In this document: positions 17,893 through 26,077 of the stretch, piece by piece
Layout of the letters: the number at the start of each line of letters is the position of its first letter
How positions within the stretch are numbered: position 1 is the first letter of the stretch
NCBI RefSeq assembly: GCF_900580865.1
Contig: NZ_UTBZ01000136.1
Span: 62,001 to 126,000, forward strand
Reading direction: 5' to 3'
DNA: 64,000 nt
From: Pseudomonas viridiflava
GTDB taxonomy: Bacteria > Pseudomonadota > Gammaproteobacteria > Pseudomonadales > Pseudomonadaceae
Notes under the pieces: model-generated
Told to the model about the DNA's origin: nothing
Seen by the model: the letters and a program-made list of their open reading frames with translations, nothing else
Database searches by the model: none
Program-made: the position numbers and the translations under genes

Positions 17893-19689
17893 CTAAAGCG
17901 CAAACAGTTCAGCAGGCAGCTTCATCAAACAATCACTCCCCGCCTCGATCGCTGCCCGATGCGCAGCCGTACGCGGCAACAAACGCTTGAAGTAAAACTC
18001 GCACGTCGCCAACTTGCCCCGCAGGTAATCCGCCTCCCCCTCGCCCGCGTCCAGTTGCGCCTGCGCCACCAATGCCATACGCAACCACAGATAACCGAGA
18101 ATGATGTAACCGCTGTACATCAGGTAATCCACCGACGCCGCGCCCACCTCATCCGGGTTCTTCATCGCCGCCATCCCGACCTTCATGGTCAGGTCGCCCC
18201 ACTGCTGGTTCAACTCATTGAGTTGCGCAACGAAACTGCCCAGTTGTGGAAGCCCGGCGTTGGCTGCACAGAATTTGTGGACGATTTTGGTGAAACCGCG
18301 CAGCAACTTGCCCTGACTGCCCAGCACCTTGCGCCCGAGCAGGTCCAGCGCCTGAATGCCGTTGGTGCCTTCGTAGATCGGTGCAATCCGGCAATCGCGA
18401 ACCAACTGCTCCATGCCCCATTCGCGAATGAAACCGTGGCCACCGAATACCTGCATGCCGTGGTTGGTCACTTCCAGGCCGGTGTCGGTCATGAATGCTT
18501 TGCAGATCGGCGTGAGGAACGCCAGCAGGTCTTCGGCCTCCTGACGCGCCTCGGCATCGCTGCTCAGATGCGCGACATCAAGCAACTGCGCGGTGAAATA
18601 CGTCAGCGCACGATTGCCCTCGTTGAAGGCCTTCATGGTCAGCAACATGCGCCGCACATCCGGGTGAACGATGATCGGATCGGCGGCTTTGTCCGGGGCT
18701 TTGGCGCCCGTCAGTGAACGCATCTGCAAACGGTCGTTGGCGTATTTGATCGCGCCCTGGAAGCTTGCTTCGCCCAGACACAAACCCTGCATGCCGGTGC
18801 CGAGGCGCGCGTGGTTCATCATGGTGAACATGCAGTTGAGGCCCTTGTTCGCCTCGCCGATCAGGTAACCCTTGGCGCCGTCAAAGTTCAGCACACAAGT
18901 GGCCGACGCCTTTATGCCCATCTTGTGCTCGATCGAACCGCAGGACACGCCGTTGCGCTCACCCGCTTCGCCTGCTGCGCCCGGCAAGAACTTCGGCACG
19001 ATAAACAGCGAAATCCCTTTGGTCCCGGCCGGCGCATCCGGCAACTTGGCCAACACCAGATGGATGATGTTATCGCTCATGTCGTGCTCGCCGGCGGAGA
19101 TGAAAATCTTGCTGCCGGTGACCGCATAACTGCCGTCAGCCTGAGGCACGGCGCGGGTCTTGATGATGCCCAGGTCGGTGCCGCAATGGGCTTCGGTCAG
19201 GCACATGGTGCCGGTCCACTGACCGGCGGTGAGTTTGCTCAGGTAGGTGTTTTTTTGCTCAGCGCTGCCGTGGGCGTGGATCGCCGACATCGCGCCGTGG
19301 GTCAAGCCCGGGTACATGCCCCAGGAGGTATTGCTGGAGCCGACCATCTCGCTGATCACCAGCCCCAGCGAACTTGGCAAGCCCTGCCCGCCATAAGTCG
19401 GATCCGCCGCCAGACCATGCCAGCCACCTTCGACATATTGTGCGAAGGCTTGCTTGAAGCCTGTAGGCGTTGTCACCACACCGTTGTCGAAATGGCAGCC
19501 CTCTTCGTCACCGCTGCGATTGAGCGGCGCCAGAATGTTCTCGCAGAACTTCGCGCCCTCTTCGAGGATCGCGTTGATCATGTCCGGGCTGGCGTCGTGG
19601 GCGCCGAGGGCGGCGTAGTTGCTGTGAAAGTCGAAGACGTGGTCGATCAGAAAGCGCATGTCGCGCAGCGGGGCTTTGTACTCAGGCAT
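17893..19689 (-). CDS. Acyl-CoA dehydrogenase (about 600-residue type), copy 2
   Basis: 598 residues, start MPEYKAPLRDMRFLIDHVFD. It shows CLTEAHCGTDLGIIKTRA, the GGHGFIREWGMEQLVRD stretch and the IYEGTNGIQALDLLGRK catalytic region. It has the same long C-terminal extension as the neighbours, and by eye is closer to copy 3 (21382-23187) than to copy 1. The frame can be extended upstream to 19746, but the shared family N-terminus starts at 19689. The diguanylate cyclase ends 90 bases upstream on the same strand and could be read into this gene. Function: beta-oxidation of an acyl-CoA of unknown length. Confidence 0.92.
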   Translation of the reverse strand: MPEYKAPLRDMRFLIDHVFDFHSNYAALGAHDASPDMINAILEEGAKFCENILAPLNRSGDEEGCHFDNGVVTTPTGFKQAFAQYVEGGWHGLAADPTYGGQGLPSSLGLVISEMVGSSNTSWGMYPGLTHGAMSAIHAHGSAEQKNTYLSKLTAGQWTGTMCLTEAHCGTDLGIIKTRAVPQADGSYAVTGSKIFISAGEHDMSDNIIHLVLAKLPDAPAGTKGISLFIVPKFLPGAAGEAGERNGVSCGSIEHKMGIKASATCVLNFDGAKGYLIGEANKGLNCMFTMMNHARLGTGMQGLCLGEASFQGAIKYANDRLQMRSLTGAKAPDKAADPIIVHPDVRRMLLTMKAFNEGNRALTYFTAQLLDVAHLSSDAEARQEAEDLLAFLTPICKAFMTDTGLEVTNHGMQVFGGHGFIREWGMEQLVRDCRIAPIYEGTNGIQALDLLGRKVLGSQGKLLRGFTKIVHKFCAANAGLPQLGSFVAQLNELNQQWGDLTMKVGMAAMKNPDEVGAASVDYLMYSGYIILGYLWLRMALVAQAQLDAGEGEADYLRGKLATCEFYFKRLLPRTAAHRAAIEAGSDCLMKLPAELFAL

Positions 19690-19779
19690 GGTGGCTTCTC
19701 CGTCAGCAGATTTCTCCAACCTACTGCCGGCCACCACGCCCCACAATCATTGTGCAGACGCTGAATGCGCCGTCATCAC

Positions 19780-21069
19780 TCAACCTGCGGCCGTGTCCAT
19801 GCGTACCGCGCCGCGGCGGTTCTGGCCGAACGCAACCACGCAGTTACGCCCCGCGCCTTTAGCGGCATAGAGCGCCTCGTCGGCGGACTTCAGCACTTGT
19901 TCCGGATTGCGCTGCTCCACTCGTTCGGCGACGCCGATGCTCACCGTGACCGAAACGCTGGAAGCACCGGAACCGGCGCGGCGCTGACGACCTTGCTGAT
20001 CATCCTGCGGACGGTTTTCCTGATTGCGCAGTTGAATGTTGTAAGACGCAATCGACTCTCGAATCACTTCAAGATGCGGCATGCATTCCTCAAGGGTTTT
20101 GCCTGCGAACACCAGAGCAAATTCCTCACCACCGTAGCGATACGCCCTACCGCCACCGCTGATTTTCGACAGCTTGCTGGCGACCAGACGCAGTACCTGG
20201 TCACCGACATCGTGACCGTGGGTGTCGTTGAATTTCTTGAAGTGATCGACGTCGCTCATCGCCAGCACATAATTGCGGCCCAAACGCTGCATGCGTTCGT
20301 TGAGCGCGCGACGTCCCGGCAGACCGGTCAGTTCGTCGCGGAAGGCCATTTGATAAGCCTCGTGCGCAACGGCGGCGGCAATCATCAACATCACCTGACT
20401 GCACATGATGTTCAAGGTAAACGGCAGGATGAAGGTTTTCGGCAGCATCCAGAACACGCCGAGCAGGCCGACCAGCTGCGCCGCGTGCAGCGGGCGCGGG
20501 TTGCGCCAGTACTGCCAGGCCAAGAGCAGGAACGCCGAGATAAATACCGGATAGGAAAGCTGGATCAGACTCATCCATGCGCCATGCAGCGCCGGCCAGC
20601 GGATTTCCGACAGCCATATCAGCAGCGCCTGGGGATAGCTCTGCTCAAGGCCCAATGCCACGCTGCCAAAGGCCAGTAACACGGCGAAGCGCGCAACCAT
20701 GTCCTGAAACAGATGCGTACGCTCCTGCCACGCCGCGAACAGGCCAAACAGCAACGGCAGCAGCAAACAGACGAGGTGGAAGACCACGGCAGCGTCTTCG
20801 CGGACTTTGCCGTTGTCGCGGTAATAGTCGGTCTGGGTGTCGAGCAAAAAGTAGGCGATGTACACCGTGAGCATCAGAAAAAGTTCGCGCTGACGCCGGT
20901 AAACCGCGCAGTAAGCGCCACCCAATAGCAGCACCAACGTCGGCAACACGTTGAACAGCGAAGTGAAGAACACGCTGAGGTCTTTGACGTACGCAGCCGC
21001 CAACCCCGCGAGTAACAACAGCAGTGAAGGTAGGAAATGGCTGAAACGTACAGCGGAAGAACGCGGCAA
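19780..21069 (-). CDS. Membrane-bound diguanylate cyclase (GGDEF)
   Basis: 429 residues. The N-terminal half holds about seven or eight hydrophobic membrane segments (residues 13 to about 236). A C-terminal GGDEF domain follows with DELTGLPGRRALN, MSDVDHFKKFNDTHGHDVGD and the active motif GGEEF at 313-317. The RxxD inhibitory site that often lies before the motif is absent, so product inhibition is unlikely. It would make c-di-GMP from two GTP at the inner membrane. A low-complexity stretch (QDDQQGRQRRAGSGASS) interrupts the domain near residue 365. The start is TTG 21069 with GGAG eight bases upstream. A perfect CRP/Vfr-type site lies 73 bases before the start. Confidence 0.9.
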   Translation of the reverse strand: MPRSSAVRFSHFLPSLLLLLAGLAAAYVKDLSVFFTSLFNVLPTLVLLLGGAYCAVYRRQRELFLMLTVYIAYFLLDTQTDYYRDNGKVREDAAVVFHLVCLLLPLLFGLFAAWQERTHLFQDMVARFAVLLAFGSVALGLEQSYPQALLIWLSEIRWPALHGAWMSLIQLSYPVFISAFLLLAWQYWRNPRPLHAAQLVGLLGVFWMLPKTFILPFTLNIMCSQVMLMIAAAVAHEAYQMAFRDELTGLPGRRALNERMQRLGRNYVLAMSDVDHFKKFNDTHGHDVGDQVLRLVASKLSKISGGGRAYRYGGEEFALVFAGKTLEECMPHLEVIRESIASYNIQLRNQENRPQDDQQGRQRRAGSGASSVSVTVSIGVAERVEQRNPEQVLKSADEALYAAKGAGRNCVVAFGQNRRGAVRMDTAAG

Positions 21070-21141
21070 GGGTAAAGCTCCGACCCGTCATGGCAAAGAG
21101 ATGGCATTGTGCCTGCAATGCGTGCAGTTAAGCACACACAA

Positions 21142-21157
21142 TGTGATCCAGATCACA
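21142..21157. promoter_or_regulatory. CRP/Vfr-type binding site before the diguanylate cyclase
   Basis: TGTGA-TCCAGA-TCACA, a perfect match to the CRP consensus TGTGA-N6-TCACA, which the Pseudomonas homologue Vfr also binds. It lies 73 bases upstream of the diguanylate cyclase start on the minus strand. No other gene starts nearby. Confidence 0.75.
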
Positions 21158-21329
21158 CGCAGTCTCTTTAACGGCAGAAAACCTGACTATCTGAGCGATT
21201 TGCCAAGTTTTTTGCCAAATCCGCAGTCATGGCCATCATCAGTAATGGCCAGACCTGCGGATCCCCTCAACGATCCCCGTAAAACGGCAGCCGCAGCCCA
21301 TCTTTCAGATACCATTCTTGCGCAAAAAA

Positions 21330-21358
21330 AACCGCTGCTCCCGAAAGAGCAGCGGTTT
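21330..21358. terminator. Terminator of acyl-CoA dehydrogenase 3
   Basis: AACCGCTGCTC / GAGCAGCGGTT with a six-base loop, flanked by A-run and T-run. It works on both strands; here it ends the minus-strand gene at 21382. Confidence 0.9.
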
Positions 21359-21381
21359 TTTTCAGAGGACCGCGCTAAGGC

Positions 21382-23187
21382 TTAGTAGCCCAGTGCGAAG
21401 TCTTCTTCTTTCATGTCCATCAGGTTGTTGGCGCCCGACAGCATGGTGGCCACGTGGGTACGGGTACGCGGCAGGATGCGCTGGAAGTAGAAGCGCGCGG
21501 TTTGCAGCTTGGCGGTGTAGAACGCCGCGTCGCCGGTGCCTTCTGCCAGCTTTTCAGCTGCCAGACGCGCCATGTCGGCCCAGAAGTAAGCCAGGCAGGC
21601 ATAACCGGAGTACATCAGGTAGTCCACGGAGGCCGCGCCGACTTCTTCGCGATCTTTCATGGCGGCCATACCGACCTTCATGGTCAGCTCGCCCCACTCT
21701 TTGTTGATTGCCGCCAGCGGTGCGACGAATTCTGCAACGGCTTCGTTGCCTTCGTTGTTCTGGCAGAACTTGTGGACGATCTTGGTGAAGCCTTTCAGGG
21801 CCTCGCCTTGCGTCATCAGCACTTTACGGCCCAGCAGGTCGAGTGCCTGGATGCCGGTGGTGCCTTCGTACAGCATCGAAATGCGGCTGTCGCGAACGTT
21901 CTGCTCCATGCCCCACTCGGCGATGAAGCCGTGGCCGCCGTAGATCTGTACGCCGTGGTTAGCTGATTCGAAGCCGACTTCGGTCATGAACGCTTTGGCG
22001 ATTGGAGTCATGAAGGCCAGCAGTGCGTCGGCTTTCTTTTTCTCTTCTTCATCGACGCCGTATTTGACGATGTCGACCTGTTTGGCAGTGAAGTACACCA
22101 TCGCACGGTTGCCTTCGGCGAACGCCTTCATGGTCAACAGCATGCGGCGTACGTCAGGGTGCACAATGATCGGGTCAGCGGCTTTGTCCGGCGCTTTCGG
22201 GCCAGTCAGGGAGCGCATTTGCAGACGATCGCGAGCGTATTTCAAACCGCCCTGAAAACCGATTTCGGCGTGGGCCAGGCCTTGCAGTGCGGTGCCCAGG
22301 CGTGCGGTGTTCATAAAGGTGAACATGCAGTTCAGGCCTTTGTTCGCCGGGCCGATCAGGAAACCGGTAGCGCCGTCGAAGTTCATCACGCAAGTGGCGT
22401 TGCCGTGGATGCCCATCTTGTGTTCCAGCGAACCGCAGCTCACTGCGTTGCGCTCACCGACAGTGCCATCGGCATTCGGCATGAACTTTGGAACGATGAA
22501 CAGCGAGATGCCTTTGGTGCCAGCCGGTGCGTCCGGCAGGCGGGCCAGTACGATGTGGACGATGTTGTCGGCCATGTCGTGTTCGCCGGCCGAGATGAAG
22601 ATCTTGGTGCCGGAGACTTTGTAAGAACCATCAGCCTGAGGTTCGGCCTTGGTGCGCAACATGCCCAGGTCGGTGCCGCAGTGCGGCTCGGTCAGGCACA
22701 TGGTGCCGGTCCATTCGCCGGAGACCAGTTTGGTCAGATAGGCTTCTTGCTGCTCTGGGGTGCCGTGCTCGGAGATGGTGTTCATCGCGCCGTGCGACAG
22801 GCCTGGGTACATGCCCCACGACCAGTTGGCTTCGCCAACCATTTCACTCACTGCCAGACCCAGCGACTCCGGCAGGCCTTGGCCGCCGTGCTCAACGTCG
22901 TGCGCCAGGCTTGGCCAGCCGCCTTCGACGAATTGCTTGTAAGCCTCTTTGAAGCCAGTCGGGGTTTTCACGCCGGACTCGCTCCAGGTGCAACCTTCGA
23001 GGTCGCCCACGCGGTTCAGCGGTGCCAGTACCTGCTCACAAAACTTGGCGCCTTCTTCGAGAATGGCGTCAACCATGTCCGGAGTTGCGTCTGCGCAAGC
23101 CGGAAGGCTCTGATAGTGCGCTTCGTAGCCGAGCAGTTCGTCACGAACGAAGCGAATATCACGCAAGGGGGCCTTGTAGTCAGGCAT
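21382..23187 (-). CDS. Acyl-CoA dehydrogenase (about 600-residue type), copy 3
   Basis: 601 residues, start MPDYKAPLRDIRFVRDELLG. Conserved parts are CLTEPHCGTDLGMLRTKA, KIFISAGEHDMADNI, GGHGFIAEWGMEQNVRD and the catalytic-base region LYEGTTGIQALDLLGRK. It is an FAD enzyme of beta-oxidation. Two overlapping PsrA-like boxes lie about 60 bases upstream, so it is probably de-repressed by long-chain fatty acids. No such boxes were seen before the other two copies. The gene is monocistronic with a strong terminator. Confidence 0.93.
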   Translation of the reverse strand: MPDYKAPLRDIRFVRDELLGYEAHYQSLPACADATPDMVDAILEEGAKFCEQVLAPLNRVGDLEGCTWSESGVKTPTGFKEAYKQFVEGGWPSLAHDVEHGGQGLPESLGLAVSEMVGEANWSWGMYPGLSHGAMNTISEHGTPEQQEAYLTKLVSGEWTGTMCLTEPHCGTDLGMLRTKAEPQADGSYKVSGTKIFISAGEHDMADNIVHIVLARLPDAPAGTKGISLFIVPKFMPNADGTVGERNAVSCGSLEHKMGIHGNATCVMNFDGATGFLIGPANKGLNCMFTFMNTARLGTALQGLAHAEIGFQGGLKYARDRLQMRSLTGPKAPDKAADPIIVHPDVRRMLLTMKAFAEGNRAMVYFTAKQVDIVKYGVDEEEKKKADALLAFMTPIAKAFMTEVGFESANHGVQIYGGHGFIAEWGMEQNVRDSRISMLYEGTTGIQALDLLGRKVLMTQGEALKGFTKIVHKFCQNNEGNEAVAEFVAPLAAINKEWGELTMKVGMAAMKDREEVGAASVDYLMYSGYACLAYFWADMARLAAEKLAEGTGDAAFYTAKLQTARFYFQRILPRTRTHVATMLSGANNLMDMKEEDFALGY

Positions 23188-23248
23188 AGCGATAAACCTC
23201 TGCTGATGTAACCGGGAATGAACGACCGTGTTGATTTGTTGTGACGGT

Positions 23249-23275
23249 CAAACAGTTGTTTGAAACATACGTTTA
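23249..23275. promoter_or_regulatory. Overlapping PsrA-like operator boxes
   Basis: CAAAC-AGTT-GTTTG immediately followed, sharing one base, by GAAAC-ATAC-GTTTA. The first fits the PsrA consensus (G/C)AAAC-N2-4-GTTT(G/C) exactly and the second at all but the last base. They lie 62-88 bases before the start of acyl-CoA dehydrogenase 3. PsrA is the fatty-acid-sensing TetR-type repressor of beta-oxidation genes in Pseudomonas. Confidence 0.65.
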
Positions 23276-23410
23276 CGCCGAAATCTTGTCAAGCGTCGAT
23301 CTTTTGCCGTTCGTCATCAGAATTTTCAAACGCCGGACACAGCAAACCGCCATGAGCTCGAACGAGCCACGGGCGCTGAAAAAAGATTAGCTGAGGGAGA
23401 AGGACTTACA

Positions 23411-23440
23411 ACGAAAAACGCCGCGACAAGGCGCGGCGTT
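23411..23440 (-). terminator. Terminator of the flagellar-rod-like gene
   Basis: Perfect 9-bp stem AACGCCGCG / CGCGGCGTT, loop of six, followed on the minus strand by TTTTCGTTGT. Confidence 0.85.
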
Positions 23441-23461
23441 CAGCATGCAGACTGGAACAAA

Positions 23462-23758
23462 TCAGGCGAACGTATCGATGATCGTACCGAGTACTTCATC
23501 CGATGCCTTGACGACCTTCACGCCCAGCTCTGCCTGGATTTTGCCTTGGGACATCTCGACCATATTGCTGGCCAGATCCGATTGCTGGGCCCGATCGACA
23601 CCGCGCAGACGATCAATCTGCACTTCAGACGACTGGCTGGTCACCGAACGCTCGATTGTATTGTTGGCAATCTGGCTGGCAGCCTGATCGACGCGGTTCT
23701 GCCCGCTCTGAATCGAACTCAGACCTGCATAAAAGGCTGTGTTACCTGAGATTTCCAT
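23462..23758 (-). CDS. Orphan small protein resembling flagellar rod/hook termini
   Basis: 98 residues. The N-terminus AFYAGLSSIQSGQNRVDQAA and the C-terminal SDLASNMVEMSQGKIQAELG followed by VVKASDEVLGTIID resemble the N- and C-terminal coiled-coil segments of flagellar rod, hook and filament-cap proteins, joined with almost nothing between them. No other flagellar gene is near. The start is ATG 23758; a frame start four codons further up exists. It may be a minimal axial-protein-like molecule, and its function is unknown. The gene has its own terminator. Confidence 0.7.
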   Translation of the reverse strand: MEISGNTAFYAGLSSIQSGQNRVDQAASQIANNTIERSVTSQSSEVQIDRLRGVDRAQQSDLASNMVEMSQGKIQAELGVKVVKASDEVLGTIIDTFA

Positions 23759-23866
23759 AACGGTTCTCATCCTTGGGAAGGATCAATGGCTGCCATTGAA
23801 CCAGAGGTGCCAGAAAAACACCCGTCAAAAACACTAATGGCACAGTGCCTGCCCATAGAGAAAAGC

Positions 23867-24547
23867 TTAGTCGAGCAGATCCAGTTGCAAATGATCGGCC
23901 ACCGCCTCTGCGCTTAAAGCCTTGAGTTTCGGCACGCGCCCCAGACACGGCGCCGGAATCCGCTCGGCCAGCGTGGCGAGGTTTTCCTCCAGCCGCGAGG
24001 TCTTCGGATCGATGATATTCGCCACCCAACCTGCCAATTGCAGCCCATCGCGAGCAATCGCCTCCGCCGTCAGCAAGGCGTGACTGATGCAACCCAGCCG
24101 CACGCCCACTACCAGAATCACCGGCAACTTCAGCGCAATCGCCAGATCCGACAGGTTATCCTGATCGGCCAATGGCACCCGCCAGCCTCCCGCGCCTTCG
24201 ATCAGAGTGAAATCGGCATTCATCGCCAGAATCTCACGCATCGGCGCCAGCAGCGATTGCACGGTCAAGGCCACACCCGCTTCACGCGCCGCCAGATGCG
24301 GAGCAATCGCCGGCTCGAACGCCACCGGATTGACCTGTTGATAAGTCAGCGGCAGCGAACATTCGGCCAATAGCGCCAATGCATCGGAGTTGCGCAATCC
24401 CTTGGGCGTCACCTCGCACCCTGACGCCACCGGTTTTCCCGCCGCCGTACTCAAGCCCGCCGACCGCGCCGCGTGCAGCAGTCCGGCGGCGACCGTGGTC
24501 TTGCCGACATCAGTGTCCGTGCCGGTGATGAAATAGGCTGCGCTCAT
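23867..24547 (-). CDS. bioD: Dethiobiotin synthetase
   Basis: 226 residues. The P-loop GTDTDVGKTT is at residues 9-18 with K16, and EGAGGWRVPL follows in the middle. It carboxylates 7,8-diaminopelargonate to dethiobiotin with ATP and CO2 (EC 6.3.3.3). Last gene of the bioBFHCD cluster; its start overlaps the bioC stop by four bases. Confidence 0.95.
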   Translation of the reverse strand: MSAAYFITGTDTDVGKTTVAAGLLHAARSAGLSTAAGKPVASGCEVTPKGLRNSDALALLAECSLPLTYQQVNPVAFEPAIAPHLAAREAGVALTVQSLLAPMREILAMNADFTLIEGAGGWRVPLADQDNLSDLAIALKLPVILVVGVRLGCISHALLTAEAIARDGLQLAGWVANIIDPKTSRLEENLATLAERIPAPCLGRVPKLKALSAEAVADHLQLDLLD

Positions 24548-25353
24548 ACGGGTTTCTCCAACACGGCGTAGACCACCTGATAAGTCGCCGGTAATCCCGA
24601 CGCCTCACGGAACTGCTCGTAAGCGTCGACCAGCCCTAGAATCCGCGCCCGCCCAGTCAAACCGCCCGGGCGCCCCGGATTCAGATTGTGCGCCCCCAAG
24701 GCTTTCAATTCATGGGTCAGACTGCGCACATCCGGGTAGTGCAAGACATGAGGCTGATTCTCCAGACTCAAGGTGCGCAAGCCACTGGCCGCACACAATT
24801 GCTCATAACGGGTGAACTCGCGGAAGCGGTTGACGTGCACCAGCCCATCAACCTGCCGCCAGCTGTCACGCAATTCAATCAACGTCCCGACGCAAAGACT
24901 AGCAAACGCAAAAACCCCGCCCGGCTTCAGCACGCGAAAGGCTTCGCTGAGCACCGCCTCGAAATCCGCGCACCACTGCACCGCGAGACTGGAGAAGATC
25001 AGGTCGCAAGTCGAGTCCTGCAGCGGCAGCCGCTCGGCGTCGCCAGCAATGAAATGCTCGGCACCACCCAATGGCCGCGCATGCTCAAGCATGCCTTCGG
25101 CGATATCCAGCGCCAGACCGTGACCCTCAACAAAACGCGAGGCCAGCGCTCGGGTGAAATAACCCGTGCCACAGCCCAGATCCAGCCAAAGCGCCGGGAC
25201 AAATTCCTGCGGCAAGCGCTGAATCAACTGTGTACCAACATCACGTTGCAACTCGGCGACGCTGTCGTAACTGGCCGCCGCGCGAGAAAAAGAGGCTGCG
25301 ACCTGACGCTTGTCAGGCAAGCCGCCGGGCAGCACAAGAGACAAATCAGTCAT
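24544..25353 (-). CDS. bioC: Malonyl-ACP O-methyltransferase
   Basis: 269 residues, class I SAM methyltransferase with LDLGCGTG at residues 57-64. It methylates malonyl-ACP so that the fatty acid synthase can build the pimeloyl moiety. ATG 25353 begins MTDLSLVLPGGLPDKRQVA; a longer frame from 25422 lies wholly in bioH. It overlaps bioH by eight bases and bioD by four, a sign of translational coupling. Confidence 0.93.
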   Translation of the reverse strand: MTDLSLVLPGGLPDKRQVAASFSRAAASYDSVAELQRDVGTQLIQRLPQEFVPALWLDLGCGTGYFTRALASRFVEGHGLALDIAEGMLEHARPLGGAEHFIAGDAERLPLQDSTCDLIFSSLAVQWCADFEAVLSEAFRVLKPGGVFAFASLCVGTLIELRDSWRQVDGLVHVNRFREFTRYEQLCAASGLRTLSLENQPHVLHYPDVRSLTHELKALGAHNLNPGRPGGLTGRARILGLVDAYEQFREASGLPATYQVVYAVLEKPV

Positions 25354-26077
25354 CACCGCACTCGTGTAGAAAAGCCTGGATAGCACCCGCCAGTCCGTGG
25401 GGGTCTTCCAGAAGAAACGCATGACAGGCCTGTTCGATCAGACCTATTTCTATATCCGGCAACAGGGCGAATAACGCCCCCGCCGCTTCCGCCGGAACCA
25501 GACCGTCCTGCCCGGCGAACAGATGAAATTGCGGACCGCGAAATGCTTGCAGTGCTTCACGGGTGTCCAGTTGAGCGAGCAATTCCAGGCCCGCCATCAG
25601 CGCCGCCGGCGCGGTGTTCGGCGCGCCGCCCAACATCAACCGCGACAACCCGCGCGGGTCCTGCGCACCTTGAGCACAGAGCAGCGAAAAACGTTTGAGG
25701 GTCATACGAGGATCGGCGTGGCAACCGGCGAGAAACGCATCGAAAGTCTCGCCGGGCATCGCGTTCGGCCACTGCTCATGGGCAACGAAAGAAGGATTGC
25801 TCGCCAGTGTCAGCAAACCGCAGCAACGCTCGCCACGGCGCGCAGCCAATTCGGACGCGAGCATGCCGCCCAGCGACCAGCCACCGAGCCAGACGTCTTG
25901 AGGAATGCTTTCATTGAGTTCATCGAGCCAGTCTTGCAGGTCGCTGGAATCCATCTCCGGCAGCGGCTCGATTTCCACTTTCAGATGTTCGTCGAGCCCT
26001 TGCAAAGCGGCGGCCAGAGGCTCCATCGGCGACACGCCGAGGCCCCAGCCGGGCAACAGAATCAGGCGATCACGCAT
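25346..26077 (-). CDS. bioH: Pimeloyl-ACP methyl ester esterase
   Basis: 243 residues, alpha/beta hydrolase. The nucleophile is S68 in GGWSLGG, with D in FAGQDGLVP and H in QACHAFLLEDP completing the triad. It removes the methyl group from pimeloyl-ACP methyl ester and so ends the BioC-started chain. It overlaps bioF by eight bases and bioC by eight. Confidence 0.94.
   Translation of the reverse strand: MRDRLILLPGWGLGVSPMEPLAAALQGLDEHLKVEIEPLPEMDSSDLQDWLDELNESIPQDVWLGGWSLGGMLASELAARRGERCCGLLTLASNPSFVAHEQWPNAMPGETFDAFLAGCHADPRMTLKRFSLLCAQGAQDPRGLSRLMLGGAPNTAPAALMAGLELLAQLDTREALQAFRGPQFHLFAGQDGLVPAEAAGALFALLPDIEIGLIEQACHAFLLEDPHGLAGAIQAFLHECGDD

Larger units (their letters stand above)
21070..21381. 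other. Intergenic region between diguanylate cyclase and acyl-CoA dehydrogenase 3
   Basis: No gene is seen. It holds the CRP/Vfr-type site (21142-21157), an imperfect hairpin at 21221-21260 (outer CCGCAG/CTGCGG, inner TGGCCAT/ATGGCCA, three-base internal loop) and the terminator at 21330-21358. Confidence 0.7.

Noticed and set aside
23837..23853. Sigma54-like promoter TGGCAC-N5-CTGC
   Set aside because: It is on the plus strand, where no gene follows; the nearby genes are all on the minus strand.
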